Shown piece by piece: positions 26,199 through 34,334 of a DNA stretch of 64,000 nt; the stretch's first letter is position 1; each line of letters begins with the position of its first letter. The translations under genes and the position numbers were made by a program. The notes beneath the pieces were generated by a model that made no database searches, was not told the origin of the DNA, and saw nothing but the letters and a program-made list of their open reading frames with translations. The stretch is from Leifsonia sp. Root112D2 (GTDB taxonomy: Bacteria > Actinomycetota > Actinomycetes > Actinomycetales > Microbacteriaceae): positions 2,225,480 to 2,289,479 of the forward strand of contig NZ_LMCU01000001.1 of NCBI RefSeq assembly GCF_001424905.1. Direction: 5' to 3'.

Positions 26199-26289
26199 GT
26201 ACCGAGCTCGCAGGCTCGCTCGGCGCTGGCGTCGCGGGATCGCTGGCGCGATCCTCTCAGCTCCAGCGCGCTCAGTAAGATGGAGGCAT

Positions 26290-27807
26290 ATGTCTGAGAC
26301 CTCCACGCACCCGTTCTCCACGGCCACCGGTAGCGACGTTCGCGTGCGCTTCTGCCCTTCGCCGACCGGCACGCCACACGTCGGCCTGATCCGCACCGCC
26401 CTGTTCAACTGGGCGTATGCCCGGCACACGGGTGGCAAGCTCATTTTCCGCATCGAAGACACGGACGCCGCGCGCGACAGTGAGGAGAGCTACGGCCAGA
26501 TTCTCGACGGGCTGCGTTGGCTGAACCTGGACTGGGATGAGGGAGTGGAGAAGGGCGGCCCGCACGGTCCGTACCGGCAGTCGGAGCGCTCCGCGATCTA
26601 CAGCGACGTGATCGAGAAGCTGAAGGCATCCGGTCACATCTACGAAAGCTTCGCCACCGGCGAGGAAATCGAGGCACGCAACGTCTCGCTGGGGCGCGAC
26701 CCGAAGATGGGTTACGACAACTTCGAGCGCGAGTTGACGGATGCCCGGCGGCAGGCGTTTCGCGACGAGGGCAGGGCTCCCGCGCTGCGACTGCGCGTTC
26801 CAGACACCGAGCTCGGTTTTCACGATCTGGTACGTGGCGACATCACATTTCCGGTCGGATCCTTCACCGACTTCGTCGTGGTGCGCCCGAACGGGCATCC
26901 GCTCTATCCCTTCGTGAACCCGGTCGACGACGCGCTCATGGGCGTGACGCACGTGCTGCGCGGCGAGGACCTGTTGCCCTCGACCCCGCGCCAGATCGCG
27001 CTGTACCACGCGCTCATCGACATCGGGCTGACCACCTTCGTGCCGCTGTTCGGCCACCTGCCGTCTGTGCTCGGCGACGGCACGAAAAAGCTCTCGAAGC
27101 GCGACCCCGAATCGAACCTGTTCCACCACCGCGACCGCGGTTTCATTCCCGCGGGCCTCGTCAACTATTTGGCGCTGCTCGGCTGGGGACTCTCGGCCGA
27201 TCAGGACGTCTTCAGCCTCGAGGAGATGGTCGCCGCATTCGACGTGAAAGATGTGAACCCCAACCCGGCGCGCTTTGACCTGAAGAAGGCCGAGTCGATC
27301 AACGGCGACCATATTCGCCTGCTCGACGTCGAGGATTTCGCGAATCGTACCGTGCCGTACCTTGTGGCGGCAGGCGTGCTCAGCGAGCCGCTTACCGTTG
27401 CTCAGCGCGACGTGCTCGACCAGGCGGCACCGCTCGTCCAGGAACGCGTGCAGTTGCTCGGCGAGACGCCCGGCATGCTCGGCTTCCTGTTCACGGATGC
27501 CACGTCGCTCGTGATCGAAGATGACGCGCGCGCCTCTCTGCCCGCCACCGCCGGCGAAGTGCTGGCCGCGTCGCTCGGTGCGCTCGAGGTTGTCGCCGAA
27601 TCAGAGTGGACGCATGAGGCGCTGGAGTCGGCGCTGCGCGACGCCCTCATCGAGGGACTCGGGCTGAAGCCGCGTGTGGCTTTCGGCCCGTTGCGCGTCG
27701 GCATCTCGGGTCGCAGGGTTTCGCCGCCGCTGTTCGAGTCCATGCAGATTCTCGGCAAGGCCGAGACCATCGCCCGCCTCGACCGGCTGTCCGCCAGTCT
27801 CGTCTAG
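26290..27807 (+). CDS. gltX: Glutamyl-tRNA synthetase
   Basis: Charges tRNA-Glu (and probably tRNA-Gln if an amidotransferase is used, as in most actinobacteria) with glutamate. 505 residues, class I synthetase: the HIGH-type motif appears as SPTGTPHVGLIRTALFNW, the KMSKS-type motif as KKLSKRDPES, and the C-terminal anticodon-binding domain is all-helical. A GGAGG site precedes the ATG. The stop overlaps the next gene's GTG by one base. Both tRNA-Gln and tRNA-Glu genes lie within 10 kb downstream. Confidence 0.95.
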   Translation: MSETSTHPFSTATGSDVRVRFCPSPTGTPHVGLIRTALFNWAYARHTGGKLIFRIEDTDAARDSEESYGQILDGLRWLNLDWDEGVEKGGPHGPYRQSERSAIYSDVIEKLKASGHIYESFATGEEIEARNVSLGRDPKMGYDNFERELTDARRQAFRDEGRAPALRLRVPDTELGFHDLVRGDITFPVGSFTDFVVVRPNGHPLYPFVNPVDDALMGVTHVLRGEDLLPSTPRQIALYHALIDIGLTTFVPLFGHLPSVLGDGTKKLSKRDPESNLFHHRDRGFIPAGLVNYLALLGWGLSADQDVFSLEEMVAAFDVKDVNPNPARFDLKKAESINGDHIRLLDVEDFANRTVPYLVAAGVLSEPLTVAQRDVLDQAAPLVQERVQLLGETPGMLGFLFTDATSLVIEDDARASLPATAGEVLAASLGALEVVAESEWTHEALESALRDALIEGLGLKPRVAFGPLRVGISGRRVSPPLFESMQILGKAETIARLDRLSASLV

Positions 27808-28787
27808 TGAACGCGCCAGACCCGCTCGCCCCGGATGTCGCCCGCGGCCGTCTCGAAACGCCTGCGACCGACTACGACGTGGTAGTCATCGGCGGCGGCC
27901 CGGCCGGTCTCTCCGCGGCGCTCAACCTGGTGCGTGCCCGCCGCCGCACCCTGGTGATCGACGCGAATCGTCCGCGCAACGCCGCAACTCTGCACGCGCA
28001 CGGCTACCTCAGCCGCGACGGAATCTCGCCCCTCGAACTGCGCAAGCTCGGTCGGGACGAGGTCGAATCGTATCCTGACGGCGAGCTGCTGTCGGCGGTT
28101 GTAGACGGTGTCACCCGGGTCGGTGAGGTGTTTGTGGTGGCCGCGCGCGGCATCCGAGGCGGCCAGGATCGAGCGGTCACGGCCCGCACGGTGCTGATTG
28201 CCAGTGGCCTCATCGAGACCCTGCCCGCGCTGCCCAGCCTGCGTGTCTATTACGGCACCCACCTGCACAGCTGCATCGAATGCGACGGTTACGAGAAGGT
28301 GGACGCCGCGCTCGCGCTCATCGGCGAGTCCGTCGATCTTGCCCAGCGCGCGCTGCTGCTGGGCCAGTGGTCGCGCGATCTCATCGTGTTCACCAACGGG
28401 GTGGGCGCGATCAGCGACGGTGACGAGCGTGCGCTTGCCGCGAGGGGTATTCGGGTGGAGAGGCGGGCCATCACCGACATCGCGGGGGAGCGCGGAACGA
28501 TGAGCGGCGTGCAACTCGCCGATGGCGAGATGGTGCCGCGCACCGCTGGCTTTGTGCGGCCGCAGTGGGCACCCGCGCTCGGTTATGCCGATTCTCTCGA
28601 ACTGCAGACGGATGCCGACGGCTTGCTGGTCGTGGACGGTGGCGGCCGCACCTCGGCGCCCGGCGTCTACGCGGCCGGCGACCCCACGACCGCTGGCCCC
28701 CAGCAGCTCATCGTGGCGGCGGGGGCGGGCGCCGTTGCAGCTTCGGCGATCAACAGCGACCTCATCGGCCCGCTGAACCCGGCCTGA
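27807..28787 (+). CDS. Thioredoxin-reductase-like FAD oxidoreductase
   Basis: 326 residues. FAD-binding motif VVVIGGGPAGLSAALNL near residue 22, a redox-active pair in CIECDGYE, and the C-terminal FAD motif GVYAAGDPTTAG. The segment after the cysteines (ALIGESVDLAQRALLLGQWS) lacks the GxGxxA NADPH fingerprint of classical TrxB. It looks like the CPYCDGWE/GliT-like group of dithiol-disulfide flavoenzymes. It may therefore use a different electron partner; this is inference. GTG start overlapping the gltX stop (TAGTG) indicates translational coupling. Confidence 0.75.
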   Translation: MNAPDPLAPDVARGRLETPATDYDVVVIGGGPAGLSAALNLVRARRRTLVIDANRPRNAATLHAHGYLSRDGISPLELRKLGRDEVESYPDGELLSAVVDGVTRVGEVFVVAARGIRGGQDRAVTARTVLIASGLIETLPALPSLRVYYGTHLHSCIECDGYEKVDAALALIGESVDLAQRALLLGQWSRDLIVFTNGVGAISDGDERALAARGIRVERRAITDIAGERGTMSGVQLADGEMVPRTAGFVRPQWAPALGYADSLELQTDADGLLVVDGGGRTSAPGVYAAGDPTTAGPQQLIVAAGAGAVAASAINSDLIGPLNPA

Positions 28788-28904
28788 AGCGCACGACCCA
28801 CTCGCGCCATTCTCGGCGGTTGGCTAGGCCGGCTGGCGTCGGTTTTGCGGGGGTCTCCCGGTAGGCTAAAGTTGACAGTCGGCCCGGGCTTCGGTTCTGG
28901 TCGG

Positions 28905-28976
28905 TGGGGTATGGTGTAATTGGCAACACGGCTGATTCTGGTTCAGTTGTTCTTGGTTCGAGTCCAGGTACCCCAG
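28905..28976 (+). tRNA. tRNA-Gln (anticodon CTG)
   Basis: 72 bases that fold as a complete cloverleaf: acceptor TGGGGTA/TACCCCA, D arm GTGT...ACAC, anticodon stem GCTGA/TCAGT with loop TTCTGGT (anticodon CTG), T arm CTTGG-TTCGAGT-CCAGG, discriminator G. The CCA end is not encoded. It is followed directly by a hairpin terminator. Confidence 0.93.
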
Positions 28977-28982
28977 CTTCCA

Positions 28983-29006
28983 AGCCCCGGTTCTCCGGGG
29001 CTTTTT
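28983..29006 (+). terminator. Rho-independent terminator of tRNA-Gln
   Basis: An 8-bp stem AGCCCCGG/CCGGGGCT with TTCT loop followed by a TTTTT run, six bases after the tRNA 3' end. Confidence 0.9.
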
Positions 29007-29024
29007 GCTTGTCGGATCGTGATG

Positions 29025-29040
29025 ACGTGATTGATCACGT
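29025..29040. other. Palindrome flanked by ATCGTGAT repeats
   Basis: ACGTGAT-TG-ATCACGT (16 bp) is flanked by direct copies of ATCGTGAT at about 29017 and 29046. It lies between the tRNA-Gln terminator and the truncated Rossmann gene, partly covering that fragment's stop codon. It could be an operator or a scar of a past recombination; neither is proven. Confidence 0.35.
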
Positions 29041-29124
29041 TTCATCGTGATCGGCGGTCGAAATGCATGCGGAGGCGATCTGACATCCGACCTGGCCTGT
29101 GCCGATGATGCCGATTGCTGTCAC
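29035..29124 (-). pseudogene. Truncated NAD(P)-binding (F420-reductase-like) gene remnant
   Basis: Only 29 codons, starting with GTG and overlapping the stop of the upstream regulator (GTGA). The peptide, VTAIGIIGTGQVGCQIASAC in its first 20 residues, is the beta-alpha start of a Rossmann fold (GxGxxG) as found in NADPH-dependent F420 reductase/NADP oxidoreductase-type proteins. The frame then ends, with no trace of the other ~180 residues, about 60 bp from tRNA-Gln. I read this as a gene truncated by deletion or insertion next to the tRNA. Confidence 0.6.
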
Positions 29125-29987
29125 GCGTGCTCCTGAGTCTTGTGAAGAGGAGCCGAGGGGTCGGTAGCTGCGGTGGCTGCGGAGGCCAGCAACGCAAGCG
29201 TGTCCGCGTCGCTGGACGCGGCATCCGGATGGAATACGACGAGCATCAGTCCGTTGGCGCCGGCGATGCTCATCCGCTCTCTGTTGAGGCTCAGCTCGCC
29301 GAGCTGCGGGTGGTCGAATCGCATGACGCCACCCGTCTGGCCCCGCACCTCGTGCCGTGCCCAGAGTTGGCGGAACCGGGGGCTTGCGAGCGTGAGCTCT
29401 CCGGTGAGCTCGATGAAACGGGGATCGTCGACGTCGGTGCCGACCGCCTGCCGCAGATTGGCGACGAGGCACTCCGTTGCGTTGGCCCATTCCGGGTACA
29501 GCGCTTGTTCCGCTGGGTCGAGGAACATATCTCGCAGTTGGTTGCCGCCGACCGCGAGGCGCGGGTCGATGGCTCGCATCAGCGAGTTGGAGGCCAGAAC
29601 GTCGAAGTACCGGTTTTCGATGAACGCGGGCTGCGTGAGGGAAGCCAGCAGCTTCAGCGCGCCCGGCGGCGGGGTCTGCTTGCGCGGTCGGCGCCGACGC
29701 TGCCGGGGCACCTGGGCGACGAGGGTGAGCAGGTGGGCGAAGTGGTCGTCATCGAGCTGCAGCACGCGGGCGATGGATTCGAGCACTTGCAGGGACGGGT
29801 TCCGGTCGCGACCGCGTTCCAGCCGCAGGTAGTAGTCGGCGCTGATGCCGGCGAGCATGGCGACTTCTTCGCGTCGCAGGCCCGGTACGCGCCGCGCACC
29901 GTCATCGGGGATGCCGGCCAGCAGCGGTGTCACCAACTCGCGTCGTGCTCGCAGGAACGCACCGAGGGCGTTGGTCGATTCGTTCAT
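29121..29987 (-). CDS. XRE-type regulator with MmyB-like ligand-binding domain
   Basis: 288 residues. An N-terminal XRE helix-turn-helix at about residues 34-62 (LRREEVAMLAGISADYYLRL, then ERGRDRNPS) is followed by a Pro/Arg-rich linker and a C-terminal PAS-like MmyB domain (ENRYFDVLASNSLMRAI; RFRQLWARHEVR; FDHPQLGELSLNRERM). Such regulators are common in actinobacteria and often control an adjacent, divergently transcribed dehydrogenase. Here an SDR gene starts 141 bp away on the opposite strand. A truncated Rossmann gene follows in a 4-base overlap. Confidence 0.88.
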   Translation of the reverse strand: MNESTNALGAFLRARRELVTPLLAGIPDDGARRVPGLRREEVAMLAGISADYYLRLERGRDRNPSLQVLESIARVLQLDDDHFAHLLTLVAQVPRQRRRRPRKQTPPPGALKLLASLTQPAFIENRYFDVLASNSLMRAIDPRLAVGGNQLRDMFLDPAEQALYPEWANATECLVANLRQAVGTDVDDPRFIELTGELTLASPRFRQLWARHEVRGQTGGVMRFDHPQLGELSLNRERMSIAGANGLMLVVFHPDAASSDADTLALLASAATAATDPSAPLHKTQEHA

Positions 29988-30128
29988 GCAACTACCGTAA
30001 GCAGCTTCGGAGTCACGAGAGGGGGCCCTGCTGGGCCCCGGTCCGAAGGGGACTCTGGGCCGAAATCGCGTGCGCTCATACGGTTATCAACGGCCGGTTC
30101 GGGCCGAATATTTCGATAAAGGACACAC

Positions 30129-30812
30129 ATGACCGTCGCACTGATCACCGGAGCCAACAAGGGCATCGGCTTCGAGACCGCGCAGCAGCTCCTCGAGCTG
30201 GGACACACCGTCTACATCGGCGCTCGTGACGTCGAGCGAGGCGAGCGCGCCGCGGCGGCGCTCGGGGCACGGTTCGTGCAGCTCGACGTGAGAAACGACG
30301 CATCGGTGTCGAGCGCGCTGACCGTGATAGATGCGGCCGAGGGGCGCCTCGACGTTCTCGTGCACAACGCCGGCGTGCTCGATGCTGCGCTCGACGGCCC
30401 CGCGGCCCTGCGCTCGTTCGACACGAACGCCGTGGGCATCGTGCGTGTCACGGAGGCGGCACTGCCCCTGCTGCGCCGGTCGTCGAACCCCAACGTCGTC
30501 ACCATCTCAAGCAGCGCCGGTTCGTTCTGGGCCGTGAACAACCCGGAGAGGCCAGAATTCGCCATGCCACTCGCGCTCTACGCGGCGTCAAAGACGGCCG
30601 CGACCATGCTGACGGTGCAGTACGCGAAGGCGCACCCGGGTATCAAATTCAACGCCATCGAGCCCGGCACCACCGCCACCGATATGACCGCGGACTTCGG
30701 CATCGGGCGACCGGTGGCCGAAAGCGCCCGGTTCGTCGTGCGGTGGGCGACGCTGGCGGCAGACGGCCCCACCGGAACCTTCCAGGATGAAGCGGGGCAA
30801 CTGCCCTGGTGA
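30129..30812 (+). CDS. Short-chain dehydrogenase/reductase
   Basis: 227 residues, a classical SDR: NAD(P) motif TGANKGIG at 7-14, DVLVHNAG at about 75-82, catalytic Ser near 129 (VTISSSAGS), and YAASK with Tyr151 and Lys155. The substrate is unknown. The start has an AAAGGA site. The 141-bp gap to the divergent XRE regulator holds a strong dyad (GGGGCCC-TGCT-GGGCCCC, 30022-30039), a candidate site for that regulator. Confidence 0.88.
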   Translation: MTVALITGANKGIGFETAQQLLELGHTVYIGARDVERGERAAAALGARFVQLDVRNDASVSSALTVIDAAEGRLDVLVHNAGVLDAALDGPAALRSFDTNAVGIVRVTEAALPLLRRSSNPNVVTISSSAGSFWAVNNPERPEFAMPLALYAASKTAATMLTVQYAKAHPGIKFNAIEPGTTATDMTADFGIGRPVAESARFVVRWATLAADGPTGTFQDEAGQLPW

Positions 30813-30858
30813 GAGGCGGTGGGGGTCCTGGCGCCACAGCGTCCGGCCGCGAGCGTCC

Positions 30859-31740
30859 CTATCGGCTCCCGCTGCCATCGCGCTCGTCGTTCAGGTGCTC
30901 GAGGTAGGCCATGGAACGCTCGGAGGAGTTCACGAGGTTGCGATAGGCGCCGCCCGGAGTGGCCTGCGGATGCCCCGGCGGAAGGTAGCTGCGCAGGAGC
31001 GCCTCCGAGATGCCCTTCGCCGCGCGGTTCAGCAGCCTGACCCAGTCGAGAGCGGGGCTGCCGTCGTTCGGCACGACGATTCCGAGTGCACCGACGACGA
31101 CATCGTGAGAGCCGCGCACGGGCACGGCTATTCCGCGCGACTCCGCGAAGATGCGGCCCTCCGCGATGCAATAGCCGTCTCGGCGCGCCGTCTCGACGGC
31201 GTCGCGAAGGTGTGCCTCGGTCTGCAGGCTCGACGGGGTGATCGGGGCGAGGCCGCGCTGAACAATGCGCTCCAACAGCCCTTCTTCTTCGGCGAAAGCG
31301 AGCAGGACTATCCCACTCGAGGAGTGCTGCAGCGGGATGCGACCGCCGACGATAGACGCGTTCACCACCGCGTCATGGGAGGAGAGACGTTCGATTATGA
31401 GAACATCGAGCCCCGAGCGCACGGCAAGTTGGGTGTGCTGTCTGACCTCCGACTGAACGGCGTGCACGGAGGGGCGCGCGATCTCCCGCAGTCCCAGCGC
31501 GCCGGGGGTGCGGCTGCCGATCTCCCAGAGCCGGATGCCGACGCGGTAGCTGCGGTCCGGCATCCGCTCGAGAAGCCCGTGGGCGACGAGTTCGCCCACG
31601 ACGCGGTGGGCCGATGATGGGGCTATTCCCGCCCGGTGCGCGATTTCACTGAGCGAAAGGAATGGCGACTCGAAGGAGAACGCGTCCAACACGGTGACGG
31701 CCCGGCTGATCGCCGAGGCACCGTTCGATTGACGCGCCAT
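30859..31740 (-). CDS. IclR family transcriptional regulator
   Basis: 293 residues. N-terminal winged helix (SRAVTVLDAFSFESPFLSLS, then EIAHRAGIAPSSAHRVVGEL) and C-terminal IclR effector domain with LQHSSSGIVLLAF, ARRDGYCIAEGRIFAESRGI and ALGIVVPNDG. An extra ~40-residue tail follows. It is divergent from the LigM-like demethylase gene. A perfect 25-bp palindrome lies 19-43 bp upstream of its start, so it probably regulates both genes in response to an aromatic or related catabolic ligand. The effector is unknown. Confidence 0.88.
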   Translation of the reverse strand: MARQSNGASAISRAVTVLDAFSFESPFLSLSEIAHRAGIAPSSAHRVVGELVAHGLLERMPDRSYRVGIRLWEIGSRTPGALGLREIARPSVHAVQSEVRQHTQLAVRSGLDVLIIERLSSHDAVVNASIVGGRIPLQHSSSGIVLLAFAEEEGLLERIVQRGLAPITPSSLQTEAHLRDAVETARRDGYCIAEGRIFAESRGIAVPVRGSHDVVVGALGIVVPNDGSPALDWVRLLNRAAKGISEALLRSYLPPGHPQATPGGAYRNLVNSSERSMAYLEHLNDERDGSGSR

Positions 31741-31758
31741 GCCGCCTCCTCGTTCACA

Positions 31759-31783
31759 GCATATTCCTTTGAAAGGAATATGC
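31759..31783. promoter_or_regulatory. Perfect 25-bp palindrome, candidate IclR operator
   Basis: GCATATTCCTTT-G-AAAGGAATATGC is an exact dyad, AT-rich against the high-GC background. It lies in the 135-bp region between the iclR-type gene and the divergent aminomethyltransferase-like gene. Length, perfection and position are those expected for an IclR-family operator. Confidence 0.75.
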
Positions 31784-31875
31784 CGGGCACACAGGTCGGG
31801 TCGGCTTCTAAACTTCGAAACACTTCCGGTGCGTCACCGTCGACGCCGGAGCAGAACACCAGGTAAGGAACAACG

Positions 31876-33246
31876 ATGTCTCCAGAGAATCTTGCCCAGG
31901 CGATTGCGCGCGTCGGCAGTGCTGTCGAGTTGCTGCGTGATCAGGACTGGCCGTCAATCACCTTTCCCATCGCCCCCGAGTTCACCAATTGGCGCGACGA
32001 GCAGCGTGCGTGGAGCACAACTGTCGCGCTCATGGACCAGTCCCACCACATGACCCAGCTGTTCCTCGGCGGTGCCGACCTCATCCCCACGCTGATGGCC
32101 ATCTCCCCGAACACCTTTGCCACGTTCCGCCCTGGTGTGGCCAAGCAGCTCATCTCCGTCAACAAAGACGGTTATCTCATTGGCGACGGCATCCTGTTCT
32201 ATAACTCCGACGAGCGCGAGGGTCTCGTTCTGATCGGGCACCATATTCTCATCGACTGGGTGCGCTACACCGTTGAGAAGGCAGAGGCTGCGGGAAAAGA
32301 CGTGCACCACCGGCTCGAGCCGAACTCCAACATGCGCGATGGTTCGCCGACATACTTTCGGTACCAGCTGCAGGGGCCGGTCGCCAACGAGGTCATGACG
32401 AAGCTGCTGGGTGGCCCGCCGCCCGAGGTGAAGTTCTTCCACATTGCCGATCTCAGCATTGCCGGTAAGCCCGTCAAAGGGCTTCGTCATGGCATGGCAG
32501 GACAACCGGGTTTCGAGTTCTACGGTGCGTGGGAGCACAACGAGATCGTGCGAGACGCGATACTCGCCGCCGGCGAAGAGTTCGAGATTCGGCGAGTCGG
32601 GGCCAAAGCCTACTCGAGTTCTCCGCTCGAATCCGGATGGGTGCCGACGCCGTTCCCCGCGATCTTCGACGACGACTTCGCCGATTACCGCGAATGGCTT
32701 CCGGCGGCCCGTGCAGGCTCCATCGGCGGCTCGTTGTATTCGACGGACGTGCACGACTTCTACTTCACACCGTTCGACCTCGGTCTCGGTCGTTCGGTGA
32801 AATTCGACCATGATTTTCACGGGCGAGAGGCGCTGGAGAAAATCGCGGAGGCGCCGAGTCGTCGCAAGGTCACCCTGTTGTGGAATGCGGATGACGTCGC
32901 CGACATTGTGAAGTCACAGGTCGAACCCGGTACTCCCGCGAAATACCTCGACTTTCCCAAGGCCCGCTACGGCTTTTACCAGATGGACGAGGTGCAGAAG
33001 GATGGGGCGCAGGTCGGCATTTCAACGGATGCCGGCTACGTCGCCTTCGATCAGCTCTACATGTCACTCGCGTCGATCGACGTCGCGGTACCCGATGGAT
33101 CCGTCGTCGAGGTGGTCTGGGGTGAGAACCCCATCTCCCACAAACCGCAGGTCGACGCCGCACACCGCCAGGTGCGCATCCGTGCCACGGTTGCCCCGGC
33201 GCCCTATCACGACTATGCGCGGTCGGTGTATCGGGCAAACGACTGA
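31876..33246 (+). CDS. GcvT-like tetrahydrofolate-dependent O-demethylase (LigM/DesA-like)
   Basis: 456 residues of the aminomethyltransferase (GcvT) fold. It most resembles the aromatic O-demethylases LigM and DesA, which move a methyl group from vanillate, 3-O-methylgallate or syringate to tetrahydrofolate. Shared landmarks, from memory of LigM, are PEFTNWRDEQRAWS, MDQSHHMTQLFL, a KFFHIADLSIAG-type strand, LRHGMAGQPGFEFYG, LESGWVPTPFPAIF and REWLPA, plus the C-terminal VVWGENP and VAPAPYHDYAR. True GcvT proteins are shorter. The substrate is not proven: other methoxy-aromatics or methylated compounds are possible. No ring-cleavage genes are adjacent. IclR control is suggested by the shared palindromic intergenic region. 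Confidence 0.82.
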   Translation: MSPENLAQAIARVGSAVELLRDQDWPSITFPIAPEFTNWRDEQRAWSTTVALMDQSHHMTQLFLGGADLIPTLMAISPNTFATFRPGVAKQLISVNKDGYLIGDGILFYNSDEREGLVLIGHHILIDWVRYTVEKAEAAGKDVHHRLEPNSNMRDGSPTYFRYQLQGPVANEVMTKLLGGPPPEVKFFHIADLSIAGKPVKGLRHGMAGQPGFEFYGAWEHNEIVRDAILAAGEEFEIRRVGAKAYSSSPLESGWVPTPFPAIFDDDFADYREWLPAARAGSIGGSLYSTDVHDFYFTPFDLGLGRSVKFDHDFHGREALEKIAEAPSRRKVTLLWNADDVADIVKSQVEPGTPAKYLDFPKARYGFYQMDEVQKDGAQVGISTDAGYVAFDQLYMSLASIDVAVPDGSVVEVVWGENPISHKPQVDAAHRQVRIRATVAPAPYHDYARSVYRAND

Positions 33247-33331
33247 GGGCGACCCGGCGGAGCGATCTCGCCGGGCAATAATTTGGAGCCGCCGTGTGTT
33301 GTGGTTAACAGTCAAGGAAAGGGGCCAAGCG

Positions 33332-33607
33332 ATGTCGAAAGCCACTCACACCAGCGTCGACCCACTGCACGTCAACGAACAGTTGAATGATCGCGTGCGC
33401 GTTGCCGAAGAACTGGCGAGCCTGCAGGCGGCATTCCCCTGGTCAGGGGAACTGCCGATGGAGGAGCGGATGCGTTTTGCGCGCGAACTCGCCGACCACC
33501 CGAAGCGGGCGACGGATCGTGATCTCGACCGCCTGCTCGCCGGATGGAAGGCTCGTGCCAGGACTCACGTGGCGCAAGGACGCAGAATGCTGCGTCGCGC
33601 GGCCTGA
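33332..33607 (+). CDS. Small conserved hypothetical protein
   Basis: 91 residues, charged and helical, with no recognised domain. It starts MSKATHTSVDPLHVNEQLND at ATG 33332, after an AAGGAAAGGGG site. The frame upstream overlaps the demethylase gene and is not used. It ends nine bases from the convergent MBL hydrolase gene. The function is unknown. Confidence 0.6.
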   Translation: MSKATHTSVDPLHVNEQLNDRVRVAEELASLQAAFPWSGELPMEERMRFARELADHPKRATDRDLDRLLAGWKARARTHVAQGRRMLRRAA

Positions 33608-33616
33608 TCTTCTCGC

Positions 33617-34255
33617 TCAGATATCGAGTGTGTCGCCCGGAACCAGCGGGAAGAATTCGCCACCGTTCTGCTCCGTAGCCCAGGCGATGCGGCCATTCGC
33701 CATCTGATTGCCGGCGACCGAATTCACCATCTCGTGGGTGGGGAAGCTGCGCCGGGGCTTGACGGCGAGCACGTAGTCGATGAACTCGGCGGCCTTGAGC
33801 CAGGGGGCGCTTGCGGGAACAGCGAGAACGTCGACCTCAACACCCTCGGGAATCGTGAAGGCGTCACCCGCGTAGAAGAGCGTGTCGTTGATCAGAACTC
33901 CGACGTTGTCGACCACGGGAATGGAGGAGTGGATGACAGCGTGCTTCTCACCGAAGAACGTGAGGGTGAAGGGGCCGGCCTCAACGGTATCGCCGGCGTG
34001 CACGACGGTGACGTCGAAGTCGGTCGCGGCCGCCGCGACGCCCTCGGGGGCGTAGATCGGTACGCCCTTGTTCATGGATACGATGCGCCCCAGTTGTTCC
34101 GGCGTCCAGTGGTCGGCGTGCTCGTGGGTGATGACGACGGCGACCGCACCGGCGGAGTCCGTGATCGGAGTGGTGAAGGACCCGGGATCGACGAAGAGCT
34201 TCTTGCCGGAATCTTCGAGGACGAGCGCAGCATGTTCGAGTTTGGTCAGTCGCAT
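33617..34255 (-). CDS. MBL-fold metallo-hydrolase
   Basis: 212 residues of the beta-lactamase-like fold related to UlaG/YycJ-type and 'L-ascorbate lactonase-like' proteins: MRLTKLEHAALVLED at the N terminus, the zinc motif THEHADHW (His44, His46, Asp48, His49), then GEKHAVIHSSIP, YAGDAF and a late His in FPTHEMVN. These supply a binuclear metal site. The substrate is unknown. It is divergent from the metal ATPase gene; the 79-bp gap holds a CsoR-like operator. Confidence 0.85.
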   Translation of the reverse strand: MRLTKLEHAALVLEDSGKKLFVDPGSFTTPITDSAGAVAVVITHEHADHWTPEQLGRIVSMNKGVPIYAPEGVAAAATDFDVTVVHAGDTVEAGPFTLTFFGEKHAVIHSSIPVVDNVGVLINDTLFYAGDAFTIPEGVEVDVLAVPASAPWLKAAEFIDYVLAVKPRRSFPTHEMVNSVAGNQMANGRIAWATEQNGGEFFPLVPGDTLDI

Positions 34256-34305
34256 TCTCTGAGCTAATACCCAATTGCTGCGCCGTGCAACTCGTTGTCA
34301 TCTGA

Positions 34306-34320
34306 TACCCATGGGGGGTA
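34306..34320 (+). promoter_or_regulatory. CsoR-type copper-responsive operator
   Basis: TACCC-ATGGG-GGGTA: a dyad with a 5-base spacer, the pattern and spacing known for CsoR operators (TACCC-N5-GGGTA, as at Bacillus copZA). It lies just before the CopB-type ATPase gene. The central ATG is in frame with that gene, but no ribosome-binding site precedes it, so it is probably part of the operator rather than the start. No csoR gene is in the window. Confidence 0.65.
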
Positions 34321-34334
34321 CCATCGACATCGTG

